Of a stretch of 64,000 nt of DNA, positions 46,803 through 60,851 are shown in pieces (position 1 is the stretch's first letter; every line of letters starts with the position of its first letter). The translations under genes were made by a program, and so were the position numbers. The notes under the pieces were generated by a model that was not told the DNA's origin, ran no database searches, and saw nothing but the letters and a program-made list of their open reading frames with translations. The DNA is from Ctena decussata (taxonomy: Eukaryota; Mollusca; Bivalvia; Lucinida; Lucinidae), in the NCBI GenBank assembly GCA_963989385.1, contig OZ022499.1:33038993-33102992 (forward strand), given 5' to 3'.

Positions 46803-48068
46803 ACCCTCAAATTTTCTCCACAGAGTTTTACATGCATTCCATTTCAAAATAATATGGTGCAAACACGTGTAGAAACTGGCATGATTAGTGTCTTCTCTGT
46901 GCTGTTCACCTCGCCTCAGAAGCCAGGCTGCGAAAATCCAACAACTAATTTTCCACGCATCCTATTTTCCATTTTGAAAACCAGCTTACTGATAAAAGTC
47001 TTGTCTGACTGTGCTATTAGCAGACCATACACTAATTACGGACAGAACAAACGTTGTTAGTACGTTTTTCCATGTCTATATTTAACAATATGTAATGGCT
47101 GGTCTAAGCGAGACGGTTACTTTTGCTCTACTCAAGCGGAAATCATAGTCCAGTAAAAGAGAGAAAGAACAGAGTAAGTAGTGAGGCGCTTTACGGTCCA
47201 TGAGTTAAGACAATGGTCATCTAGAGCCGTAACTCCCGAATTTCTCATTTACTGCCTATGCATCCATTATGCACAATGAATGTGACTGGACAGGATGGGA
47301 TTTCACATTAAACTCTTTGTAAAAGTATTTCAGTCACTACGGAGCAAGCGCAAACCTTTCATTAATCAGGAGCTCTACGGTACATAAATGCTATGTTGGT
47401 CATTTAGAGCAGTTAAGAATGAATCCATTGGAAGTCAGTGTTCAGGCAACAGTATACAGTTATTAACCTAACTAACTACTGGGACAGGAGTGATCTGCAA
47501 TCAGTGTAGACTATGGTCGGAGGAAGAAGTCTGATCTGGGTCTCTCTGCGCTGTTCGTCATCCTACCCGTATTCATTACACTGCATCGCAAGATTGTAAA
47601 AATCAACTACCGTATTTCTTCTGATAAACGCACGGGGCGTTGCAATAGTCACACATTCTGTGAATGGCATTCTTGAGCTAAACATTCGGAAATATATGAA
47701 AAGACCGGTGGTGGTCTAAAGCCAGCCTTCGTTTGCTCACTGTAAAAAAGTGGATGGGACGTTTATTAGGGAGGGGTCGTTTTTAAGAAGTACGGTTGTT
47801 CGAAATTAAGGATAGTAATGGTTCCAGTAGTTATCGCTAATAACGACATGCGTGGACAAGTTATCCACTTGATTGGAAACTGAATAGTTGGTGCCCTTTT
47901 GAAAAGCATTTTAGTCATAACGAGCCAGTGAAAAGTTGACCGTCCCCCCCCCCCCTCTCCCACACACACAGCAGTTGAGCGACGTAAAGTAAGCCAAAAA
48001 GGAATTTTTCACTCTTGCTTTGGGGAAGAGGGAGTTTCTTCTACTTTTGTTTATGTTTCCCCCGGAGG

Positions 48069-48259
48069 GGAGTGGGCCGATCCCGGAAGTACTGCAATAC
48101 CGGGCCAACCCGTGGCGAGAGCAGAGCAAGCCCCTGACATCTCACCTGTGTTCAAAAATCAGTTTAATATCGAAGTCCCCAAATGGGGGACGTATCAGAT
48201 ATTAAGCTGATAAGAACAGATACTAAACTTTGATCTTAGCCAAAAGGCCGAGAAGCGAT
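48069..48259 (-). pseudogene. RNU2: Probable U2 snRNA pseudogene (unit 21)
   Basis: Three body changes: G34U (first base of GUAGUA, the branch-point-recognition motif), G79U in stem-loop IIb and C137U. In addition, a 46-bp insertion (48268-48313) separates the PSE from the start, moving it from about -38/-58 to about -84/-104, and 14 bp are missing beyond the 3' box. SNAPc-directed genes need tight PSE spacing, so transcription from the right base is unlikely. Confidence 0.85.
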
Positions 48260-48267
48260 ACCCTCAA

Positions 48268-48313
48268 CATCATCATATTTCAATTCTCATATCGACGTTA
48301 CCCCCGCACCTCA
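48268..48313. other. 46-bp insertion between PSE and start of unit 21
   Basis: Every other unit runs 'ccctcaa' straight into 'attttctcc'. Here 46 extra bases intervene, and the 6-bp sequence CCTCAA is found on both sides, like a short target duplication. The inserted bases begin with CAT triplets. Source not recognised. Confidence 0.85.
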
Positions 48314-49588
48314 ATTTTCTCCACAGACTTTTACATGCATTCCATTTCAAAATAATATGGTGCAAACACGTGTAGAAACTGGCATGATTAGTGTCTTCTC
48401 TGTGCTGTTCACCTCGCCTCAGAAGCCAGGCTGCAAAAATCCAACAACTAATTTTCCACGCATCCTATTTTCCATTTTGAAAACCAGCTTACTGATAAAA
48501 GTCTTGTCTGACTGTGCTATTAGCAGACCATACACTAATTACGGACAGAACAAACGTTGTTAGTACGTTTTTCCATGTCTATATTTAACAATATGTAATG
48601 GCTGGTCTAAGCGAGACGGTTACTTTTGCTCTACTCAAGCGGAAATCATAGTACAGTAAAAGAGAGAAAGAACAGAGTAAGTAGTGAGGCGCTTTACGGT
48701 CCATGAGTTAAGACAATGGTCATCTAGAGCCGTAACTCCCGAATTTCTCATTTACTGCCTATGCATCCATTATGCACAATGAATGTGACTGGACAGGATG
48801 GGATTTCACATTAAACTCTTTGTAAAAGTATTTCAGTCACTACGGAGCAAGCGCAAACCTTTCATTAATCAGGAGCTCTACGGTACATAAATGCGATGTT
48901 GGTCATTTAGAGCAGTTAAGAATGAATCCATTGGAAGTCAGTGTTCAGGCAACAGTATACCGTTATTAACCTAACTAACTACTGGGACAGGAGTGATCTG
49001 CAATCAGTGTAGACTATGGTCGGAGGAAGAAGTCTGATCTGGGTCTCTCTGCGCTGTTCGTCATCCTACCCGTATTCATTACACTGCATCGCAAGATTGT
49101 AAAAATCAACTACCGTATTTCTTCTGATAAACGCACGGGGCATTGCAATAGTCACACATTCTGTGAATGGCATTCTTGAGCTTAACATTCGGAAATAAAT
49201 GAAAAGACCGGTGGTGGTCTAAAGCCAGCCTTCGTTTGCTCACTGTAAAAAAGTGGATGGGACGTTTATTAGGGAGGGGTCGTTTTTAAGAAGAAGTACG
49301 GTTGTTCGAAATAAGGATAGTAATGGTTCCAGTAGTTATCGCTAATAACGACATGCGTGGACAAGTTATCCACTTGATTGGAAACTGAATAGTTGGTGCC
49401 CTTTTGAAAAGCATTTTAGTCATAACGAGCCAGTGAAAAGTTGACCGTCCCCCCCCCCCTCTCCCACACACACAGCAGTTGAGCGACGTAAAGTAAGCCA
49501 AAAAGGAATTTTTCACTCTTGCTTTTGAACTAGTTTGCTTTGGGGAAGAGGGAGTTTCTTCTACTTTTGTTTATGTTTCCCCCGGAGG

Positions 49589-49779
49589 GGAGTGGGCCGA
49601 TCCCGGAAGTACTGCAATACCGGGCCAACCCGTGGCGAGAGCGGAGCAAGCCCCTGACATCTCACCTGTGTTCAAAAATCAGTTTAATATCGAAGTCCCC
49701 CAATGGGGGACGTATCAGATATTAAGCTGATAAGAACAGATACTACACTTTGATCTTAGCCAAAAGGCCGAGAAGCGAT
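49589..49779 (-). ncRNA. RNU2: U2 snRNA (unit 22)
   Basis: Consensus gene body. Confidence 0.96.
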
Positions 49780-51067
49780 ACCCTCAAATTTTCTCCACAG
49801 AGTTTTACATGCATTCCATTTCAAAATAATATGGTGCAAACACGTGTAGAAACTGGCATGATTAGTGTCTTCTCTGTGCTGTTCACCTCGCCTCAGAAGC
49901 CAGGCTGCGAAAATCCAACAACTAATTTTCCACGCATCCTATTTTCCATTTTGAAAACCAGCTTACTGATAAAAGTCTTGTCTGACTGTGCTATTAGCAG
50001 ACCATACACTAATTACGGACAGAACAAACGTTGTTAGTACGTTTTTCCATGTCTATATTTAACAATATGTAATGGCTGGTCTAAGCGAGACGGTTACTTT
50101 TGCTCTACTCAAGCGGAAATCATAGTCCAGTAAAAGAGAGAAAGAACAGAGTCAGTAGTGAGGCGCTTTACGGTCCATTAGTTAAGACAATGGTCATCTA
50201 GAGCCGTAACTCCCGAATTTCTCATTTACTGCCTATGCATCCATTATGCACAATGAATGTGACTGGACAGGATGGGATTTCACATTAAACTCTTTGTAAA
50301 AGTATTTCAGTCACTACGGAGCAAGCGCAAACCTTTCATTAATCAGGAGCTCTACGGTACATAAATGCGACGTTGGTCATTTAGAGCAGTTAAGAATGAA
50401 TCCATTGGAAGTCAGTGTTCAGGCAACAGTATACCGTTATTAACCTAACTAACTACTGGGACAGGAGTGATCTGCAATCAATGTAGACTATGGTCGGAGG
50501 AAGAAGTCTGATCTGGGTCTCTCTGCACTGTTCGTCATCCTACCCGTATTCATTACACTGCATCGCAAGATTGTAAAAATCAACTACCGTATTTCTTCTG
50601 ATAAACGCACGGGGCGTTGCAATAGTCACACATTCTGTGAATGGCATTCTTGAGCTTAACATTCGGAAATAAATGAAAAGACCGGTGGTGGTCTAAAGCC
50701 AGCCTTCGTTTGGTCACTGTAAAAAAAAGTGGATGGGACGTCTATTAGGGAGGGGTCGTTTTTAAGAAGAAGTACGGTTGTTCGAAATTAAGGATAGTAA
50801 TGGTTCCAGTAGTTATCGCTAATAACGACATGCGTGGACAAGTTATCCACTTGATTGGAAACTGAATAGTTGGTGCCCTTTTGAAAAGCATTTTAGTCAT
50901 AACGAGCCAGTGAAAAGTTGACCGTCCCCCCCCCCCCCTCTCCCACACACACAGCAGTTGAGCGACGTAAAGTAAGCCAAAAAGGAATTTTTCACTCTTG
51001 CTTTTGAACTAGTTTGCTTTGGGGAAGAGGGAGTTTCTTCTACTTTTGTTTATGTTTCCCCCGGAGG

Positions 51068-51258
51068 GGAGTGGGCCGATCCCGGAAGTACTGCAATACC
51101 GGGCCAACCCGTGGCGAGAGCGGAGCAAGCCCCTGACATCTCACCTGTGTTCAAAAATCAGTTTAATATCGAAGTCCCCCAATGGGGGACGTATCAGATA
51201 TTAAGCTGATAAGAACAGATACTACACTTTGATCTTAGCCAAAAGGCCGAGAAGCGAT
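51068..51258 (-). ncRNA. RNU2: U2 snRNA (unit 23)
   Basis: Consensus gene body. Confidence 0.96.
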
Positions 51259-52544
51259 ACCCTCAAATTTTCTCCACAGAGTTTTACATGCATTCCATTT
51301 CAAAATAATATGGTGCAAACACGTGTAGAAACTGGCATGATTAGTGTCTTCTCTGTGCTGTTCACCTCGCCTCAGAAGCCAGGCTGCGAAAATCCAACAA
51401 CTAATTTTCCACGCATCCTATTTTCCATTTTGAAAACCAGCTTACTGATAAAAGTCTTGTCTGACTGTGCTATTAGCAGACCATACACTAATTACGGACA
51501 GAACAAACGTTGTTAGTACGTTTTTCCATGTCTATATTTAACAATATGTAATGGCTGGTCTAAGCGAGACGGTTACTTTTGCTCTACTCAAGCGGAAATC
51601 ATAGTCCAGTAAAAGAGAGAAAGAACAGAGTAAGTAGTGAGGCGCTTTACGGTCCATGAGTTAAGACAATGGTCATCTAGAGCCGTAACTCCCGAATTTC
51701 TCATTTACTGCCTATGCATCCATTATGCACAATGAATGTGACTGGACAGGATGGGATTTCACATTAAACTCTTTGTAAAAGTATTTCAGTCACTACGGAG
51801 CAAGCGCAAACCTTTCATTAATCAGGAGCTCTACGGTACATAAATGCGATGTTGGTCATTTAGAGCAGTTAAGAATGAATCCATTGGAAGTCAGTGTTCA
51901 GGCAACAGTATACCGTCATTAACCTAACTAACTACTGGGACAGGAGTGATCTGCAATCAGTGTAGACTATGGTCGGAGGAAGAAGTCTGATCTGGGTCTC
52001 TCTGCGCTGTTCGTCATCCTACCCGTATTCATTACACTGCATCGCAAGATTGTAAAAATCAACTACCGTATTTCTTCTGATAAACGCACGGGGCGTTGCA
52101 ATAGTCACACATTCTGTGAATGGCATTCTTGAGCTAAACATTCGGAAATAAATGAAAAGACCGGTGGTGGTCTAAAGCCAGCCTTCGTTTGCTCACTGTA
52201 AAAAAAGTGGATGGGACGTTTATTAGGGAGGAGTCGTTTTTAAGAAGAAGTACGGTTGTTCGAAATTAAGGATAGTAATGGTTCCAGTAGTTATCGCTAA
52301 TAACGACATGCGTGGACAAGTTATCCACTTGATTGGAAACTGAATAGTTGGTGCCCTTTTGAAAAGCATTTTAGTCATAACGAGCCAGTGAAAAGTTGAC
52401 CGTCCCCCCCCCCCCTCTCCCACACACACAGCAGTTGAGCGACGTAAAGTAAGCCAAAAAGGAATTTTTCACTCTTGCTTTTGAACTAGTTTGCTTTGGG
52501 GAAGAGGGAGTTTCTTCTACTTTTGTTTATGTTTCCCCCGGAGG

Positions 52545-52735
52545 GGAGTGGGCCGATCCCGGAAGTACTGCAATACCGGGCCAACCCGTGGCGAGAGCGG
52601 AGCAAGCCCCTGACATCTCACCTGTGTTCAAAAATCAGTTTAATATCGAAGTCCCCCAATGGGGGACGTATCAGATATTAAGCTGATAAGAACAGATACT
52701 ACACTTTGATCTTAGCCAAAAGGCCGAGAAGCGAT
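52545..52735 (-). ncRNA. RNU2: U2 snRNA (unit 24)
   Basis: Consensus body. Its upstream spacer shares private changes ('ccatgcatcc', 'ccgtcattaacc', 'gaggagtcg') with unit 25, a very recent pair. Confidence 0.96.
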
Positions 52736-54020
52736 ACCCTCAAATTTTCTCCACAGAGTTTTACATGCATTCCATTTCAAAATAATATGGTGCAAACACG
52801 TGTAGAAACTGGCATGATTAGTGTCTTCTCTGTGCTGTTCACCTCGCCTCAGAAGCCAGGCTGCGAAAATCCAACAACTAATTTTCCATGCATCCTATTT
52901 TCCATTTTGAAAACCAGCTTACTGATAAAAGTCTTGTCTGACTGTGCTATTAGCAGACCATACACTAATTACGGACAGAACAAACGTTGTTAGTACGTTT
53001 TTCCATGTCTATATTTAACAATATGTAATGGCTGGTCTAAGCGAGACGGTTACTTTTGCTCTACTCAAGCGGAAATCATAGTCCAGTAAAAGAGAGAAAG
53101 AACAGAGTAAGTAGTGAGGCGCTTTACGGTCCATGAGTTAAGACAATGGTCATCTAGAGCCGTAACTCCCGAATTTCTCATTTACTGCCTATGCATCCAT
53201 TATGCACAATGAATGTGACTGGACAGGATGGGATTTCACATTAAACTCTTTGTAAAAGTATTTCAGTCACTACGGAGCAAGCGCAAACCTTTCATTAATC
53301 AGGAGCTCTACGGTACATAAATGCGATGTTGGTCATTTAGAGCAGTTAAGAATGAATCCATTGGAAGTCAGTGTTCAGGCAACAGTATACCGTCATTAAC
53401 CTAACTAACTACTGGGACAGGAGTGATCTGCAATCAGTGTAGACTATGGTCGGAGGAAGAAGTCTGATCTGGGTCTCTCTGCGCTGTTCGTCATCCTACC
53501 CGTATTCATTACACTGCATCGCAAGATTGTAAAAATCAACTACCGTATTTCTTCTGATAAACGCACGGGGCGTTGCAATAGTCACACATTCTGTGAATGG
53601 CATTCTTGAGCTAAACATTCGGAAATAAATGAAAAGACCGGTGGTGGTCTAAAGCCAGCCTTCGTTTGCTCACTGTAAAAAAAGTGGATGGGACGTTTAT
53701 TAGGGAGGAGTCGTTTTTAAGAAGAAGTACGGTTGTTCGAAATTAAGGATAGTAATGGTTCCAGTAGTTATCGCTAATAACGACATGCGTGGACAAGTTA
53801 TCCACTTGATTGGAAACTGAATAGTTGGTGCCCTTTTGAAAAGCATTTTAGTCATAACGAGCCAGTGAAAAGTTGACCGTCCCCCCCCCCCTCTCCCACA
53901 CACACAGCAGTTGAGCGACGTAAAGTAAGCCAAAAAGGAATTTTTCACTCTTGCTTTTGAACTAGTTTGCTTTGGGGAAGAGGGAGTTTCTTCTACTTTT
54001 GTTTATGTTTCCCCCGGAGG

Positions 54021-54211
54021 GGAGTGGGCCGATCCCGGAAGTACTGCAATACCGGGCCAACCCGTGGCGAGAGCGGAGCAAGCCCCTGACATCTCACCTG
54101 TGTTCAAAAATCAGTTTAATATCGAAGTCCCCCAATGGGGGACGTATCAGATATTAAGCTGATAAGAACAGATACTACACTTTGATCTTAGCCAAAAGGC
54201 CGAGAAGCGAT
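54021..54211 (-). ncRNA. RNU2: U2 snRNA (unit 25)
   Basis: Consensus body; sister of unit 24 by shared spacer changes. Confidence 0.96.
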
Positions 54212-55498
54212 ACCCTCAAATTTTCTCCACAGAGTTTTACATGCATTCCATTTCAAAATAATATGGTGCAAACACGTGTAGAAACTGGCATGATTAGTGT
54301 CTTCTCTGTGCTGTTCACCTCGCCTCAGAAGCCAGGCTGCGAAAATCCAACAACTAATTTTCCATGCATCCTATTTTCCATTTTGAAAACCAGCTTACTG
54401 ATAAAAGTCTTGTCTGACTGTGCTATTAGCAGACCATACACTAATTACGGACAGAACAAACGTTGTTAGTACGTTTTTCCATGTCTATATTTAACAATAT
54501 GTAATGGCTGGTCTAAGCGAGACGGTTACTTTTGCTCTACTCAAGCGGAAATCATAGTCCAGTAAAAGAGAGAAAGAACAGAGTAAGTAGTGAGGCGCTT
54601 TACGGTCCATGAGTTAAGACAATGGTCATCTAGAGCCGTAACTCCCGAATTTCTCATTTACTGCCTATGCATCCATTATGCACAATGAATGTGACTGGAC
54701 AGGATGGGATTTCACATTAAACTCTTTGTAAAAGTATTTCAGTCACTACGGAGCAAGCGCAAACCTTTCATTAATCAGGAGCTCTACGGTACATAAATGC
54801 GATGTTGGTCATTTAGAGCAGTTAAGAATGAATCCATTGGAAGTCAGTGTTCAGGCAACAGTATACCGTCATTAACCTAACTAACTACTGGGACAGGAGT
54901 GATCTGCAATCAGTGTAGACTATGGTCGGAGGAAGAAGTCTGATCTGGGTCTCTCTGCGCTGTTCGTCATCCTACCCGTATTCATTACACTGCATCGCAA
55001 GATTGTAAAAATCAACTACCGTATTTCTTCTGATAAACGCACGGGGCGTTGCAATAGTCACACATTCTGTGAATGGCATTCTTGAGCTAAACATTCGGAA
55101 ATAAATGAAAAGACCGGTGGTGGTCTAAAGCCAGCCTTCGTTTGCTCACTGTAAAAAAGTGGATGGGACGTTTATTAGGGAGGGGTCGTTTTTAAGAAGA
55201 AGTACGGTTGTTCGAAATTAAGGATAGTAATGGTTCCAGTAGTTATCGCTAATAACGACATGCGTGGACAAGTTATCCACTTGATTGGAAACTGAATAGT
55301 TGGTGCCCTTTTGAAAAGCATTTTAGTCATAACGAGCCAGTGAAAAGTTGACCGTCCCCCCCCCCCCCCTCTCCCACACACACAGCAGTTGAGCGACGTA
55401 AAGTAAGCCAAAAAGGAATTTTTCACTCTTGCTTTTGAACTAGTTTGCTTTGGGGAAGAGGGAGTTTCTTCTACTTTTGTTTATGTTTCCCCCGGAGG

Positions 55499-55689
55499 GG
55501 AGTGGGCCGATCCCGGAAGTACTGTAATACCGGGCCAACCCGTGGCGAGAGCGGAGCAAGCCCCTGACATCTCACCTGTGTTCAAAAATCAGTTTAATAT
55601 CGAAGTCCCCCAATGGGGGACGTATCAGATATTAAGCTGATAAGAACAGATACTACACTTTGATCTTAGCCAAAAGGCCGAGAAGCGAT
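55499..55689 (-). ncRNA. RNU2: U2 snRNA variant G165A (unit 26)
   Basis: G165A changes the stem-loop IV loop to UAUUACAGUA (plus-strand base 55525). First of five neighbouring units with this change in the U2B'' binding loop. Confidence 0.94.
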
Positions 55690-56976
55690 ACCCTCAAATT
55701 TTCTCCACAGAGTTTTACATGCATTCCATTTCAAAATAATATGGTGCAAACACGTGTAGAAACTGGCATGATTAGTGTCTTCTCTGTGCTGTTCACCTCG
55801 CCTCAGAAGCCAGGCTGCGAAAATCCAACAACTAATTTTCCACGCATCCTATTTTCCATTTTGAAAACCAGCTTACTGATAAAAGTCTTGTCTGACTGTG
55901 CTATTAGCAGACCATACACTAATTACGGACAGAACAAACGTTGTTAGTACGTTTTTCCATGTCTATATTTAACAATATGTAATGGCTGGTCTAAGCGAGA
56001 CGGTTACTTTTGCTCTACTCAAGCGGAAATCATAGTCCAGTAAAAGAGAGAAAGAACAGAGTAAGTAGTGAGGCGCTTTACGGTCCATGAGTTAAGACAA
56101 TGGTCATCTAGAGCCGTAACTCCCGAATTTCTCATTTACTGCCTATGCATCCATTATGCACAATGAATGTGACTGGACAGGATGGGATTTCACATTAAAC
56201 TCTTTGTAAAAGTATTTCAGTCACTACGGAGCAAGCGCAAACCTTGCATTAATCAGGAGCTCTACGGTACATAAATGCGACGTTGGTCATTTAGAGCAGT
56301 TAAGAATGAATCCATTGGAAGTCAGTGTTCAGGCAACAGTATACCGTTATTAACCTAACTAACTACTGGGACAGGAGTGATCTGCAATCAATGTAGACTA
56401 TGGTCGGAGGAAGAAGTCTGATCTGGGTCTCTCTGCACTGTTCGTCATCCTACCCGTATTCATTACACTGCATCGCAAGATTTTAAAAATCAACTACCGT
56501 ATTTCTTCTGATAAACGCACGGGGCGTTGCAATAGTCACACATTCTGTGAATGGCATTCTTGAGCTTAACATTCGGAAATAAATGAAAAGACCGGTGGTG
56601 GTCTAAAGCCAGCCTTCGTTTGCTCACTGTAAAAAAAGTGGATGGGACGTCTATTAGGGAGGGGTCGTTTTTAAGAAGAAGTACGGTTGTTCGAAATTAA
56701 GGATAGTAATGGTTCCAGTAGTTATCGCTAATAACGACATGCGTGGACAAGTTATCCACTTGATTGGAAACTGAATAGTTGGTGCCCTTTTGAAAAGCAT
56801 TTTAGTCATAACGAGCCAGTGAAAAGTTGACCGTCCCCCCCCCCCCCTCTCCCACACACACAGCAGTTGAGCGACGTAAAGTAAGCCAAAAAGGAATTTT
56901 TCACTCTTGCTTTTGAACTAGTTTGCTTTGGGGAAGAGGGAGTTTCTTCTACTTTTGTTTATGTTTCCCCCGGAGG

Positions 56977-57167
56977 GGAGTGGGCCGATCCCGGAAGTAC
57001 TGTAATACCGGGCCAACCCGTGGCGAGAGCGGAGCAAGCCCCTGACATCTCACCTGTGTTCAAAAATCAGTTTAATATCGAAGTCCCCCAATGGGGGACG
57101 TATCAGATATTAAGCTGATAAGAACAGATACTACACTTTGATCTTAGCCAAAAGGCCGAGAAGCGAT
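56977..57167 (-). ncRNA. RNU2: U2 snRNA variant G165A (unit 27)
   Basis: Same single change as unit 26 (plus-strand base 57003). Promoter intact. Confidence 0.94.
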
Positions 57168-58457
57168 ACCCTCAAATTTTCTCCACAGAGTTTTACATGC
57201 ATTCCATTTCAAAATAATATGGTGCAAACACGTGTAGAAACTGGCATGATTAGTGTCTTCTCTGTGCTGTTCACCTCGCCTCAGAAGCCAGGCTGCGAAA
57301 ATCCAACAACTAATTTTCCACGCATCCTATTTTCCATTTTGAAAACCAGCTTACTGATAAAAGTCTTGTCTGACTGTGCTATTAGCAGACCATACACTAA
57401 TTACGGACAGAACAAACGTTGTTAGTACGTTTTTCCATGTCTATATTTAACAATATGTAATGGCTGGTCTAAGCGAGACGGTTACTTTTGCTCTACTCAA
57501 GCGGAAATCATAGTCCAGTAAAAGAGAGAAAGAACAGAGTAAGTAGTGAGGCGCTTTACGGTCCATGAGTTAAGACAATGGTCATCTAGAGCCGTAACTC
57601 CCGAATTTCTCATTTACTGCCTATGCATCCATTATGCACAATGAATGTGACTGGACAGGATGGGATTTCACATTAAACTCTTTGTAAAAGTATTTCAGTC
57701 ACTACGGAGCAAGCGCAAACCTTGCATTAATCAGGAGCTCTACGGTACATAAATGCGACGTTGGTCATTTAGAGCAGTTAAGAATGAATCCATTGGAAGT
57801 CAGTGTTCAGGCAACAGTATACCGTTATTAACCTAACTAACTACTGGGACAGGAGTGATCTGCAATCAGTGTAGACTATGGTCGGAGGAAGAAGTCTGAT
57901 CTGGGTCTCTCTGCGCTGTTCGTCATCCTACCCGTATTCATTACACTGCATCGCAAGATTGTAAAAATCAACTACCGTATTTCTTCTGATAAACGCACGG
58001 GGCCTTGCAATAGTTACACATTCTGTGAATGGCATTCTTGAGCTTAACATTCGGAAATAAATGAAAAGACCGGTGGTGGTCTAAAGCCAGCCTTCGTTTG
58101 CTCACTGTAAAAAAAGTGGATGGGACGTCTATTAGGGAGGGGTCGTTTTTAAGAAGAAGTACGGTTGTTCGAAATTAAGGATAGTAATGGTTCCAGTAGT
58201 TATCGCTAATAACGACATGCGTGGACAAGTTATCCACTTGATTGGAAACTGAATAGTTGGTGCCCTTTTGAAAAGCATTTTAGTCATAACGAGCCAGTGA
58301 AAAGTTGACCGTCCCCCCCCCCCCCCCCTCTCCCACACACACAGCAATTGAGCGACGTAAAGTAAGCCAAAAAGGAATTTTTCACTCTTGCTTTTGAACT
58401 AGTTTGCTTTGGGGAAGAGGGAGTTTCTTCTACTTTTGTTTATGTTTCCCCCGGAGG

Positions 58458-58648
58458 GGAGTGGGCCGATCCCGGAAGTACTGTAATACCGGGCCAACCC
58501 GTGGCGAGAGCGGAGCAAGCCCCTGACATCTCACCTGTGTTCAAAAATCAGTTTAATATCGAAGTCCCCCAATGGGGGACGTATCAGATATTAAGCTGAT
58601 AAGAACAGATACTACACTTTGATCTTAGCCAAAAGGCCGAGAAGCGAT
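58458..58648 (-). ncRNA. RNU2: U2 snRNA variant G165A (unit 28)
   Basis: Same single change. A 117-bp duplication lies in its upstream spacer. Confidence 0.94.
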
Positions 58649-59043
58649 ACCCTCAAATTTTCTCCACAGAGTTTTACATGCATTCCATTTCAAAATAATA
58701 TGGTGCAAACACGTGTAGAAACTGGCATGATTAGTGTCTTCTCTGTGCTGTTCACCTCGCCTCAGAAGCCAGGCTGCGAAAATCCAACAACTAATTTTCC
58801 ACGCATCCTATTTTCCATTTTGAAAACCAGCTTACTGATAAAAGTCTTGTCTGACTGTGCTATTAGCAGACCATACACTAATTACGGACAGAACAAACGT
58901 TGTTAGTACGTTTTTCCATGTCTATATTTAACAATATGTAATGGCTGGTCTAAGCGAGACGGTTACTTTTGCTCTACTCAAGCGGAAATCATAGTCCAGT
59001 AAAAGAGAGAAAGAACAGAGTAAGTAGTGAGGCGCTTTACGGT

Positions 59044-59277
59044 CCATGAGTTAAGACAATGGTCATCTAGAGCCGTAACTCCCGAATTTCTCATTTACTG
59101 CCTATGCATCCATTATGCACAATGAATGTGACTGGACAGGATGGGATTTCACATTAAACTCCATGAGTTAAGACAATGGTCATCTAGAGCCGTAACTCCC
59201 GAATTTCTCATTTACTGCCTATGCATCCATTATGCACAATGAATGTGACTGGACAGGATGGGATTTCACATTAAACT
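59044..59277. repeat. 117-bp tandem duplication in unit 28 spacer
   Basis: The segment starting 'ccatgagttaagac' at 59044 begins again at 59161. This accounts for the 1,592-bp spacing to unit 29. Confidence 0.85.
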
Positions 59278-60049
59278 CTTTGTAAAAGTATTTCAGTCAC
59301 TACGGAGCAAGCGCAAACCTTGCATTAATCAGGAGCTCTACGGTACATAAATGCGACGTTGGTCATTTAGAGCAGTTAAGAATGAATCCATTGGAAGTCA
59401 GTGTTCAGGCAACAGTATACCGTTATTAACCTAACTAACTACTGGGACAGGAGTGATCTGCAATCAATGTAGACTATGGTCGGAGGAAGAAGTCTGATCT
59501 GGGTCTCTCTGCACTGTTCGTCATCCTACCCGTATTCATTACACTGCATCGCAAGATTTTAAAAATCAACTACCGTATTTCTTCTGATAAACGCACGGGG
59601 CGTTGCAATAGTCACACATTCTGTGAATGGCATTCTTGAGCTTAACATTCGGAAATAAATGAAAAGACCGGTGGTGGTCTAAAGCCAGCCTTCGTTTGCT
59701 CACTGTAAAAAAAGTGGATGGGACGTCTATTAGGGAGGGGTCGTTTTTAAGAAGAAGTACGGTTGTTCGAAATTAAGGATAGTAATGGTTCCAGTAGTTA
59801 TCGCTAATAACGACATGCGTGGACAAGTTATCCACTTGATTGGAAACTGAATAGTTGGTGCCCTTTTGAAAAGCATTTTAGTCATAACGAGCCAGTGAAA
59901 AGTTGACCGTCCCCCCCCCCTCTCCCACACACACAGCAGTTGAGCGACGTAAAGTAAGCCAAAAAGGAATTTTTCACTCTTGCTTTTGAACTAGTTTGCT
60001 TTGGGGAAGAGGGAGTTTCTTCTACTTTTGTTTATGTTTCCCCCGGAGG

Positions 60050-60240
60050 GGAGTGGGCCGATCCCGGAAGTACTGTAATACCGGGCCAACCCGTGGCGAG
60101 AGCGGAGCAAGCCCCTGACATCTCACCTGTGTTCAAAAATCAGTTTAATATCGAAGTCCCCCAATGGGGGACGTATCAGATATTAAGCTGATAAGAACAG
60201 ATACTACACTTTGATCTTAGCCAAAAGGCCGAGAAGCGAT
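60050..60240 (-). ncRNA. RNU2: U2 snRNA variant G165A (unit 29)
   Basis: Same single change. The upstream spacer is cut short by a deletion of about 676 bp; only about 106 bp of normal upstream sequence remain, which includes the PSE. Confidence 0.94.
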
Positions 60241-60346
60241 ACCCTCAAATTTTCTCCACAGAGTTTTACATGCATTCCATTTCAAAATAATATGGTGCAA
60301 ACACGTGTAGAAACTGGCATGATTAGTGTCTTCTCTGTGCTGTTCA

Positions 60347-60356
60347 GCCGAGAATT
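60347..60356. other. Deletion junction with 10-bp filler upstream of unit 29
   Basis: Normal sequence up to 'gctgttca' is followed by about ten bases not found at this place in other units (GCCGAGAATT). Spacer from about 676 bp further along then resumes. Filler of this sort is typical of end-joining repair. Confidence 0.8.
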
Positions 60357-60851
60357 GATTTTAAAAATCAACTACCGTATTTCTTCTGATAAACGCACGG
60401 GGCGTTGCAATAGTCACACATTCTGTGAATGGCATTCTTGAGCTTAACATTCGGAAATAAATGAAAAGACCGGTGGTGGTCTAAAGCCAGCCTTCGTTTG
60501 CTCACTGTAAAAAAAGTGGATGGGACGTCTATTAGGGAGGGGTCGTTTTTAAGACGAAGTACGGTTGTTCGAAATTAAGGATAGTAATGGTTCCAGTAGT
60601 TATCGCTAATAACGACATGCGTGGACAAGTTATCCACTTGATTGGAAACTGAATAGTTGGTGCCCTTTTGAAAAGCATTTTAGTCATAACGAGCCAGTGA
60701 AAAGTTGACCGTCCCCCCCCCCTCTCCCACACACACAGCAGTTGAGCGACGTAAAGTAAGCCAAAAAGGAATTTTTCACTCTTGCTTTTGAACTAGTTTG
60801 CTTTGGGGAAGAGGGAGTTTCTTCTACTTTTGTTTATGTTTCCCCCGGAGG

